Assembly: GCA_017553965.1 (NCBI GenBank) | Contig: JAFZJK010000053.1 | Location: 1-5,247, forward strand | Length of the DNA stretch: 5,247 nucleotides | Direction of reading: 5' to 3' | Origin: Lachnospiraceae bacterium | Lineage (GTDB): Bacteria; Bacillota_A; Clostridia; Lachnospirales; Lachnospiraceae | In this document: positions 1 to 5,164 of the stretch, piece after piece | Layout: each line of letters opens with the position of its first letter | Numbering within the stretch: position 1 is the stretch's first letter | Notes under the pieces: generated by a model | What the model saw: the letters and a program-made list of their open reading frames with translations, nothing else | Database searches by the model: none | What the model was told of the DNA's origin: nothing | Program-made: the position numbers and the translations under genes

Positions 1-1818
1 AATGAGATAGACTGGCCCGAGTCCACAAAGGATATGCAGAGACACTGGATAGGAAAATCAGAGGGTGTCGAAGTTAAGTTCCAGATCGTGGGCGGCGGTG
101 AGTTCTCGATATTCACTACATGTATCGAGACCATATACGGTATCACTTTCATGGTACTTGCTCCCGACGGACAGCTTGTACAGGATTTAATGCCCAGGAT
201 CAAGAACCAGGATGAAGTTAAGGCATATATCGAAGAGACCAAGAAAAAGAACGATATGGACCGTACCGAGCTCAACAAGGGCAAGAGCGGATGCCGCTTA
301 GAGGGTGTTAAGTGTATCAACCCCGTAAACGGAAAAGAAGCTGAGCTCTTTATCGGTGACTTTGTATTGGCTAATTACGGAACGGGTGCTGTTATGGCGG
401 TACCCAGCCATGACCAGCGTGACTTTGAGTATGCTGTAGAGCATAACATAGAGATGATCCAGGTAATTGACGGGAACGAAAAGGACGGACATATCGATGT
501 TTCCGGTCATGCACTTGAGAAATACGATTATCTCGGAAAAGGCTACAAGCTTATCAATTCCGAAGAGTTTACAGGACTTACCGTAGAGGAAGCAAAAGAA
601 GCCATCACTCAGAAGCTTGAAAAAATGGGCGTTGCAAAGCGTACCGTTAACTATCACTTCAGAGAGTGGATATTCGCACGTCAGCGTTACTGGGGCGAGC
701 CTGTGCCGGTAGTACATACCGAAGACGGTCAGATCCACGTACTTGACGACGATGAGCTGCCTTTAGTACTTCCCGAGCTTGAAGATTACAAGTCCAAAAA
801 CGGACAGGCACCTTTGGAGAATGCTACAGAGTGGAAGCAGTACGATCACAACGGAATAAAGGGTAAGCGTGAGACATCAACCATGCCCGGTTCAGCAGGA
901 TCATCATGGTATTACTTCCGTTACATCGATCCCGATAACGAGAAAGAGTTTGCAAACTATGAACTCTTAAAGCACTGGCTGCCTGTAGACCTCTACATCG
1001 GCGGACCTGAGCATGCAGTTGGTCACCTTATGTATTCAAGGATCTGGAACCGTTACCTTTACGACAAGGGTCTTTCCCCTGTCAAGGAGCCGTTCAAGAA
1101 GCTGGTACATCAGGGCATGATCTTAGGTGAAAACGGTATCAAGATGGGTAAGCGTTTCCCTGAGTTCGTAGTTAACCCTTCAGATATAGTAAACCAGTAT
1201 GGTGCAGATACCTTAAGACTCTACGAGATGTTCATGGGACCTCTTGAAGTATCAAAGCCTTGGAGTCCTCAGGGTGTTGAGGGAGCCAGACGTTTCCTTA
1301 ACCGTGTATGGGCATTCTTCACAAACGAAGAGAACCTCACAGACAGCGAGGATGAGTCATTAAAGAAGGTATATCACCAGACAGTAAAGAAGGTTACATC
1401 TGACTTCGAATCCTTAGGCTTTAACACCGCTATCAGCCAGATGATGATATTTGTCAACGCAGTATATAAGGTTGGCAAGTGCCCTAAGCAGTATGCAGAA
1501 GGACTCATCAAGATGCTGTCATGTATCTGTCCTCATATCGGTGAGGAAATGTGGAGCATCTTAGGACATGATGCTACCATCGCATACGAGCCCTGGCCCA
1601 CATATGATGAGGAAGCTATCAAGGAAGATACAGTTGAGATAGCAGTCCAGATCAACGGCAAGGTAAAGGCTACCATCGAAGTAGGAGTAAACGAGGAAAG
1701 CGAATCCGCCATAGCTAAGGCCAACGCTAATAAGTACGTTCAGGCAGCCATAGCCGGCAAGACCGTAGTCAAAGAGATCTATGTCAAGGGCAGGATCGTA
1801 AATATAGTAGTTAAATAA
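1..1818 (+). CDS. leuS: Leucyl-tRNA synthetase, 5'-truncated by the window edge
   Basis: This enzyme charges tRNA-Leu with leucine in the cytoplasm. The reading frame is open from base 1, so the gene starts upstream; 605 codons are visible of the roughly 800 usual for bacterial LeuRS. The N-terminal HIGH motif is outside the window. Visible parts, in window residue numbers, are: the CP1 editing domain, with a threonine-rich motif FTTCIET (38-44) and a conserved VPSHDQRD (134-141); re-entry to the catalytic core at WIFARQRYWGEPVP (223-236); SAGSSWYYFRY near 298-308; the KMSKS loop as KMGKR (381-385); the anticodon-binding domain beginning around ARRFLNRVW (429-437); and the C-terminal domain from about 547, ending in VNIVVK. 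Two motifs depart from the textbook form: FTTRPDT reads FTTCIET, and KMSKSKGNVVNP reads KMGKRFPEFVVNP. The frame is intact and the surrounding residues are well conserved, so I infer a clade variant, not a pseudogene. A terminator follows the stop codon directly. Confidence 0.97.
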   Translation, partial: NEIDWPESTKDMQRHWIGKSEGVEVKFQIVGGGEFSIFTTCIETIYGITFMVLAPDGQLVQDLMPRIKNQDEVKAYIEETKKKNDMDRTELNKGKSGCRLEGVKCINPVNGKEAELFIGDFVLANYGTGAVMAVPSHDQRDFEYAVEHNIEMIQVIDGNEKDGHIDVSGHALEKYDYLGKGYKLINSEEFTGLTVEEAKEAITQKLEKMGVAKRTVNYHFREWIFARQRYWGEPVPVVHTEDGQIHVLDDDELPLVLPELEDYKSKNGQAPLENATEWKQYDHNGIKGKRETSTMPGSAGSSWYYFRYIDPDNEKEFANYELLKHWLPVDLYIGGPEHAVGHLMYSRIWNRYLYDKGLSPVKEPFKKLVHQGMILGENGIKMGKRFPEFVVNPSDIVNQYGADTLRLYEMFMGPLEVSKPWSPQGVEGARRFLNRVWAFFTNEENLTDSEDESLKKVYHQTVKKVTSDFESLGFNTAISQMMIFVNAVYKVGKCPKQYAEGLIKMLSCICPHIGEEMWSILGHDATIAYEPWPTYDEEAIKEDTVEIAVQINGKVKATIEVGVNEESESAIAKANANKYVQAAIAGKTVVKEIYVKGRIVNIVVK

Positions 1819-1826
1819 AGTATACT

Positions 1827-1860
1827 CACCCCGGGTCATCCAGATCCGGGGTGTTTGTGT
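1827..1860 (+). terminator. Rho-independent terminator of leuS
   Basis: The arms CACCCCGGGT (1827-1836) and ATCCGGGGTG (1844-1853) form a 10-bp stem that includes one G-T wobble, with a 7-base loop. The stem is followed by TTTGTGTT, a U-rich but interrupted tract. It begins 8 bases after the leuS stop codon, so leuS transcription very likely ends here and the next operon needs its own promoter. Confidence 0.88.
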
Positions 1861-1894
1861 TAGTGAGGACGGTTCTTTTTATCATATTGGGGGT

Positions 1895-1921
1895 TAAGTA
1901 AATAATGTTTTCAACCGATAT
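1895..1921 (+). promoter_or_regulatory. Candidate sigma-28 (SigD/FliA) flagellar promoter
   Basis: The -10 element ACCGATAT (1914-1921) matches the sigma-28 consensus GCCGATAT/A at seven of eight bases. The -35 block TAAGTAAA (1895-1902) resembles TAAAGTTT, and the 11 bases between the two blocks equal the known sigma-28 spacing. Transcription would start near 1928, giving a leader of about 250 bases before mreB. It points at an operon with two flagellar rod genes, which is what sigma-28 controls in many motile bacteria. The assignment is inferred from motif and context. The octamer ACCGATAT also occurs at 2647-2654 inside mreB, without a fitting -35 element. Confidence 0.55.
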
Positions 1922-1963
1922 AATAAGCAGAAATGTATCATTACATCTATGTAAATCTATCTT

Positions 1964-1981
1964 CGGTGTTTTATTACACCG
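1964..1981 (+). other. Stem-loop in the predicted long leader
   Basis: CGGTGT (1964-1969) and ACACCG (1976-1981) form a perfect 6-bp stem around the loop TTTATT. It has no U-tract directly after it, so it is not a standard terminator. It would be present only in transcripts from the distal sigma-28 candidate. Its function is unknown. Confidence 0.4.
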
Positions 1982-1993
1982 TTTCTGGATTAT

Positions 1994-2036
1994 CTTAAGC
2001 CCCTGGCAGGATGCCGTATTTCGGGGCAGGTTCAAG
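1994..2036 (+). other. Branched or bulged stem-loop in the predicted long leader
   Basis: GCCCC (1999-2003) pairs with GGGGC (2023-2027) around an inner GGCA (2005-2008)/TGCC (2012-2015) stem with loop GGA. The outer bases CTT (1994-1996) and AAG (2034-2036) can extend it across bulges. A G+C-rich structure stands out in this AT-rich gap. No U-tract follows, so termination is not supported. It lies between the two promoter candidates. Confidence 0.4.
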
Positions 2037-2055
2037 GATGAACGAAAAAAATATG

Positions 2056-2084
2056 TTGAATATTTGTCATTTTTCGTGTATAAT
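2056..2084 (+). promoter_or_regulatory. Sigma-A-type promoter for mreB
   Basis: A perfect -10 box TATAAT (2079-2084) lies 17 bases after TTGAAT (2056-2061), which matches the -35 consensus TTGACA at four of six positions. Transcription would begin near 2090, leaving a leader of about 88 bases before the mreB start codon. It lies downstream of the leuS terminator, so it is the likely housekeeping promoter of the mreB-flgF-flgG operon. Confidence 0.78.
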
Positions 2085-2108
2085 GCTATGAAGGCTTTTT
2101 GTCGCTAT

Positions 2109-2136
2109 CAGCATTGAAAAATCGGATTTTCTGCTG
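2109..2136 (+). other. Stem-loop in the mreB 5' leader
   Basis: CAGCA (2109-2113) pairs with TGCTG (2132-2136). After a two-base TT bulge, GAAAA (2116-2120) pairs with TTTTC (2127-2131) around a six-base loop. The ten base pairs lie 19-46 bases after the predicted sigma-A start and would be in transcripts from both promoter candidates. It may affect RNA stability or be incidental. Confidence 0.4.
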
Positions 2137-2178
2137 TCTTGGCACAACAAATCGAAGGCCATAGAAAGAGGAGACAAC

Positions 2179-3165
2179 ATGTTCAGCACGGATATAGGAA
2201 TAGATTTAGGTACTGCCAGTGTGCTTGTATATATAAAGGGAAAGGGCGTAGTATTAAAGGAGCCCTCGGTAGTGGCGTTTGACAGGGAGACCAATAAGAT
2301 CAAGGCCATAGGCGAGGAAGCACGTTTGATGCTTGGCCGTACTCCCGGTAATATAGTAGCCGTACGTCCTTTAAGACAGGGCGTTATCTCCAACTATACG
2401 GTTACCGAAAAAATGCTAAAATACTTCATCCAGAAGGCAGTCGGCAAAAAGCGCTTTAAGATCATAAGCGTATGCGTGCCCAGCGGAGTTACCGAAGTAG
2501 AAAGAAAGGCAGTAGAGGATGCCACATATCAGGCAGGTGCCCGTGAAGTAGCCATCATAGAAGAGCCTATAGCAGCAGCTATCGGTGCAGGCATAGATAT
2601 TTCAAAGCCCCAGGGCAACATGATAGTTGATATAGGCGGTGGTACCACCGATATAGCAGTTATCTCTTTGGGTGGCACTGTTGTAAGTGCTTCCATAAAG
2701 ACAGCGGGCGATGATTTTGATGAAGCCATAGTAAGATACATGAGACAGAAACATAATCTTCTGATCGGTGAAAGAACCGCAGAGGATATAAAGATAAAGA
2801 TTGGCTCGGTATACCGCAGACCCGAATCCGTATCGATGGATGTCAGAGGAAGGAACCTTGTTACAGGTCTTCCCAAGACCATATCGGTTACATCTGAGGA
2901 GACCGAGGAAGCCTTGGCCGGTGCTACAGGCCAGATAGTTGATGCTATTCACGGTGTACTTGAAAAGACTCCGCCCGAGCTTGCTGCGGACATAGCAGAC
3001 CGCGGTATCATACTTACGGGTGGCGGCTCACTTCTTAACGGTCTTGAGGACCTCATAGAAGAGAAGACAGGTATCACTACCATGACAGCGGACGATCCGC
3101 TTACAGCTGTAGCCATCGGAACAGGAAAATACGTAGAATTTATCAGTGAACGTAAAATGAAGTAA
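2179..3165 (+). CDS. mreB: Actin-like cell shape protein, MreB/Mbl family
   Basis: This is a bacterial actin homologue that polymerises in an ATP-dependent way on the inner membrane face and guides peptidoglycan synthesis along the side wall. At 328 residues it is full length for the family (about 330-345). Nucleotide-binding motifs are in order: phosphate-1 DIGIDLGTAS (5-14), IIEEPIAAAIGAG with the conserved glutamates (126-138), phosphate-2 VDIGGGTTD (150-158), the MreB-typical GERTAEDIKIKIG (197-209), and adenosine-binding GIILTGGGS (276-284). The ATG has AGAGGAG five bases upstream (ending at 2173), which fixes the start. Whether it is the MreB or the Mbl paralogue cannot be decided by eye: EEPIAAAIGAG is MreB-like, whereas the position before two rod genes is that of mbl in B. 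subtilis. The flgF start lies 18 bases after the stop, so the genes are probably co-transcribed. Promoter candidates are at 2056-2084 and 1895-1921. Confidence 0.96.
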   Translation: MFSTDIGIDLGTASVLVYIKGKGVVLKEPSVVAFDRETNKIKAIGEEARLMLGRTPGNIVAVRPLRQGVISNYTVTEKMLKYFIQKAVGKKRFKIISVCVPSGVTEVERKAVEDATYQAGAREVAIIEEPIAAAIGAGIDISKPQGNMIVDIGGGTTDIAVISLGGTVVSASIKTAGDDFDEAIVRYMRQKHNLLIGERTAEDIKIKIGSVYRRPESVSMDVRGRNLVTGLPKTISVTSEETEEALAGATGQIVDAIHGVLEKTPPELAADIADRGIILTGGGSLLNGLEDLIEEKTGITTMTADDPLTAVAIGTGKYVEFISERKMK

Positions 3166-3183
3166 GATCGGGAGGAAAAGCCC

Positions 3184-3960
3184 ATGCTCAGAAGCCTGTA
3201 TACCGGATGGACCGGAATGTATAACCAGCAAAAACGTCTTGATGTTATATCCAACAATATGGCCAACGCCACCACTGTCGGCTATAAAAAGGAATTCGCC
3301 ACAAGCCAGAGCTTTGACGAAATGTTAGCCATCAAAATAAGGGACAGCTCGGAAGGCTGGCGTCAGAGAAGCATAGGCGATGTGAGCTTAGGCGCAAAAA
3401 TAGGCGAGATCCATACAGATTTTACGCAAGGATCGCTCCGTCAGACGGAAAACACATATGACCTTGCAATAGACGGAAAAGGCTTTTTCAAGGTTAACGT
3501 GACTGACCGCGAGGGAAATGTCAATGAGAGCTTTACCAGAGCCGGCATGTTCCATATGACTTTTGACGGATATGTGGTAGACGCAAATGGCAACCATCTC
3601 CAGTCGGAATCGGGCGATCTTCAGATACCGCTCGACGCACAGAATGTGGTGATCGATACCCGCGGTTATGTATTTGCGGACGGCGAGATCATAGACAGAG
3701 TAGTACTTACCGATTTTGAAGATTACGATTACCTCAAAAAATATCAGGACACATATTACCGCCCGGTAGCAGGTGCCACAGAGAAAGAAGCTGAGGCAAA
3801 TATAAGGCAGGGTTATACCGAGCAGTCAAATATATTGGTAGTAAATGAGATGGTAGACCTTATAGCTACGACCAGAGCATATGAGGCCAACCAGAAAGTT
3901 ATAAAAGCAGCCGATTCCGTAATGGAGCAGGCAGCCAACTCTGTAGGTAGGGTACAATAA
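3184..3960 (+). CDS. flgF: Flagellar proximal rod protein, FlgF/FlhO type
   Basis: This is a structural protein of the flagellar basal-body rod, exported through the flagellar type III apparatus; no Sec signal peptide is seen, as expected. The 258 residues fit the family (about 250-270). The N-terminal rod signature is visible as LYTGWTGMYNQQKRLDVISN running into NMANATTVGYKK (5-36). The central FlgE/F/G signature is DLAIDGKGFF (93-102). The C-terminal heptad-like rod helix contains NEMVDLIATTRAYEANQKVI (221-240), and N- and C-terminal helices pack together in this family. GGGAGGA ends eight bases before the ATG. It follows mreB closely and precedes flgG. FlgF and FlgG paralogues are similar; the order, the MLRSLYTG start and the shorter Asn-rich motif favour FlgF (FlhO in Bacillus naming). 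Confidence 0.9.
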   Translation: MLRSLYTGWTGMYNQQKRLDVISNNMANATTVGYKKEFATSQSFDEMLAIKIRDSSEGWRQRSIGDVSLGAKIGEIHTDFTQGSLRQTENTYDLAIDGKGFFKVNVTDREGNVNESFTRAGMFHMTFDGYVVDANGNHLQSESGDLQIPLDAQNVVIDTRGYVFADGEIIDRVVLTDFEDYDYLKKYQDTYYRPVAGATEKEAEANIRQGYTEQSNILVVNEMVDLIATTRAYEANQKVIKAADSVMEQAANSVGRVQ

Positions 3961-4008
3961 ATGTTGTTAACTAGGTGACCGCATAATCTTTAAAAGGAGG
4001 TCCGGCAT

Positions 4009-4821
4009 ATGATAAGAGCTTTATGGACAGGCGCGTCGGGCATGAACGCCCAGCAGGTAAGTCTGGATAACATTGCCAACAATCTTTCAAATGTTAATAC
4101 TACAGGATTTAAAAAGCAGAATACCGAGTTCTCGTCACTTTTATATCAGAAGCTTCAGAGAAAGCAGACCGATAACAACGGCGATCCCAAGCCTGTTATA
4201 GCACAGGTGGGTACCGGTGTAAGAGTAAGCAGCCTTACATCCGTATTTACTCAGGGCATCATGCAGGAGACAGGAAAAGACACTGATTTCTGTATCGAAG
4301 GAAAAGGTCTGTTCAGGATCATGCTTCCTAACGGGACCGAAGCTTATACAAGAAACGGATCCTTCCAGCTTTCCATAGAAGGAGACGGTGTTACACTTGC
4401 TACATCCGAAGGCTATACGGTGCTTGACAGAGACGGACAGCCCATACACTTTGGTGAGGAATACAATGTAGACAAGCTTTCCGTAGATGATTACGGTGGA
4501 TTCAATTATATAGATGAGGAAGGCAACCAGTACAGCCTGGGCATCACTATTGGACTCGCACAGTTCAATAATCCCGCCGGTCTTGATAAGCTTTCCGACA
4601 GTTACTTTATAGAATCTCCCAACTCAGGTTCACCGAGGTATGAAGGCGATGATACAAGCCTCGTAATGAGCAAGGTACACGCTCAATATCTTGAAGGCTC
4701 CAACGTACAGACCATAGATGAAATCGTAAACCTCATCACCACTCAGCGTGCCTACGAGATGAGTTCCAAAGTCATCTCCGCCGCCGACGACATGATGCAG
4801 CAGGCCAACAACCTGCGATAA
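4009..4821 (+). CDS. flgG: Flagellar distal rod protein, FlgG/FlhP type
   Basis: This is the distal rod protein that links the basal body to the hook, exported by the flagellar type III system. At 270 residues it is close to the usual 260-265. The N-terminal signature MIRALWTGASGMNAQQ (1-16) continues through IANNLSNVNTTGFKK (22-36). A FlgG-specific segment follows (about 45-72), ending in VGTGVR (67-72). DFCIEGKGLFRI (93-104) is the central rod/hook signature, and NVQTIDEIVNLITTQRAYE and SSKVISAAD (232-260) form the C-terminal helix. The ribosome site AAGGAGGT (3994-4001) is near perfect and seven bases from the ATG. A 48-base gap separates it from flgF, with no terminator, so it belongs to the same operon. 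The stop codon lies inside an inverted copy of the repeat-end sequence of the following gap (CGATAATAACA, 4816-4826). Lack of recognisable FlgH or FlgI nearby fits a single-membrane cell but cannot be judged from this window. Confidence 0.93.
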   Translation: MIRALWTGASGMNAQQVSLDNIANNLSNVNTTGFKKQNTEFSSLLYQKLQRKQTDNNGDPKPVIAQVGTGVRVSSLTSVFTQGIMQETGKDTDFCIEGKGLFRIMLPNGTEAYTRNGSFQLSIEGDGVTLATSEGYTVLDRDGQPIHFGEEYNVDKLSVDDYGGFNYIDEEGNQYSLGITIGLAQFNNPAGLDKLSDSYFIESPNSGSPRYEGDDTSLVMSKVHAQYLEGSNVQTIDEIVNLITTQRAYEMSSKVISAADDMMQQANNLR

Positions 4822-4841
4822 TAACAAGGTGAGAAGTCTGT

Positions 4842-4874
4842 AGATGCCGACCAAGCTTGCTTGGGGAGGCATCT
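4842..4874 (+). repeat. Stand-alone extragenic hairpin with CTTG loop
   Basis: AGATGCC (4842-4848) pairs perfectly with GGCATCT (4868-4874), and CCAAG (4851-4855) with CTTGG (4860-4864), closing a CTTG tetraloop. Between the two stems is a purine internal loop, GA (4849-4850) opposite GGA (4865-4867), able to form tandem G-A pairs. The twelve base pairs make a stable structure, but the bases that follow (CAAGAGTTCG) are not U-rich, so this is not a standard terminator. Only one copy is in the window; I infer a dispersed extragenic palindrome. Confidence 0.6.
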
Positions 4875-4891
4875 CAAGAGTTCGAGCCGAC

Positions 4892-5009
4892 AAAACACAC
4901 CGAGAAGAAGCAGTTTGCGAAGCAAAGTGCGAGATTCGAGGTGTGTTTAGGATTGCGAGAGCGAAGCGAAGCAATCCGCATTATTATCGTAACTACAGAG
5001 AATCCATCT
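4892..5009 (+). repeat. Extragenic repeat unit, copy 1
   Basis: This copy has two structured parts. Hairpin A is enclosed by a perfect 9-bp inverted repeat, AAACACACC (4893-4901) and GGTGTGTTT (4940-4948), and holds a small inner hairpin TTTGC-GAA-GCAAA (4914-4926). Hairpin B is GGATTGC (4950-4956)/GCAATCC (4971-4977) with an inner GC-GAA-GC stem. The unit then reads TTATTATCGTA (4981-4991). A 40-base stretch (4904-4943) is identical in copy 2 at 5023-5062. Unit edges are approximate. Confidence 0.8.
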
Positions 5010-5129
5010 AAAACATCACACCGAAGAAGCAGTTTGCGAAGCAAAGTGCGAGATTCGAGGTGCGTTTTGAGGATTGCGAGAGCTTTAGCGGAGCAATCCG
5101 TGTTATTATCGTACTACATAGAACGCACT
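5010..5129 (+). repeat. Extragenic repeat unit, copy 2
   Basis: This is a tandem copy of the preceding unit. The inner hairpin (5033-5045) and the 40-base core (5023-5062) are unchanged. The outer stem of hairpin A is weaker: AAAAC (5010-5014)/GTTTT (5064-5068) plus CACC (5019-5022)/GGTG (5059-5062), separated by an internal loop. Hairpin B keeps its 7-bp stem, GGATTGC (5071-5077)/GCAATCC (5093-5099), but its inner loop is TTTA instead of GAA. It ends with TTATTATCGTA (5103-5113). The offset from copy 1 moves from 119 to 122 bases along the unit because of small indels. Confidence 0.8.
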
Positions 5130-5164
5130 TTTAACATACACGTGCACCAAAAAAGAGGTATCAA

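Larger units (their letters stand above)
1819..2178. other. 360-base intergenic region carrying promoters and a structured leader
   Basis: No convincing gene lies between leuS and mreB. A 70-codon frame at 1905-2117 exists, but it runs through both the sigma-28 -10 element and the sigma-A promoter, has only a poor G-rich ribosome site 11 bases upstream, and gives a peptide I do not recognise. The region holds the leuS terminator, a sigma-28 candidate (1895-1921), an AT-rich dyad TTACATCTATGTAA (1941-1954), GC-rich stem-loops (1964-1981 and 1994-2036), a sigma-A promoter (2056-2084) and a leader stem-loop (2109-2136). Confidence 0.75.
4814..5113. repeat. Inverted repeat bounding the repeat array
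   Basis: CGATAATAACA (4816-4826) and TGTTATTATCG (5101-5111) are perfect reverse complements over 11 bases, extendable in RNA to 13 pairs with one G-U (4814-4826 with 5101-5113). The left arm contains the flgG stop codon. The end of copy 1 (TTATTATCG, 4981-4989) matches the left arm over nine bases. The arms may be the termini of a small non-autonomous element, or the left arm may pair with the repeats in the transcript. Confidence 0.5.
4822..5164. other. 343-base intergenic region filled with structured repeats
   Basis: Apart from the ribosome site of the next gene, this gap consists almost wholly of palindromic elements: a hairpin (4842-4874), then two tandem repeat units (4892-5009 and 5010-5129). 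A 103-codon frame runs through it (4857-5168, TTG start), but the two repeat copies are offset by 119 bases in their core and so are read in different frames. That argues against coding. None of the hairpins has a U-tract, so I see no intrinsic terminator; transcription from flgG may read through into the next gene. Confidence 0.75.

Noticed and set aside
298..738. Minus-strand open frames inside leuS and the other genes
   Set aside because: These lie opposite well-conserved coding sequence, lack ribosome sites and give unrecognisable peptides.
1905..2117. A 70-codon + strand frame between leuS and mreB
   Set aside because: It spans the sigma-28 -10 element, the stem-loops and the complete sigma-A promoter. 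Its ribosome site is poor, and the product has no recognisable features beyond the MFSTDI coincidence.
2647..2654. A second ACCGATAT octamer, inside mreB
   Set aside because: It encodes part of the GGGTTDIA nucleotide-binding motif, and the bases at the expected -35 position (TGAT, 2628-2631) do not fit, so it is best explained by codon content.
4168..4175. ACCGATAA inside flgG as a possible sigma-28 -10 element
   Set aside because: There is no TAAA-like -35 sequence at the right spacing (GAAG at 4149-4152), and it lies in the middle of a well-conserved coding region.
4842..4874. The strong hairpin after flgG as an intrinsic terminator
   Set aside because: The stem is stable, but the following bases are CAAGAGTTCG with no U-tract, so it does not meet the usual terminator pattern.
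4892..5129. CRISPR array
   Set aside because: There are only two units, each internally palindromic and about 120 bases long, with no short repeats separated by unique spacers and no cas genes nearby.
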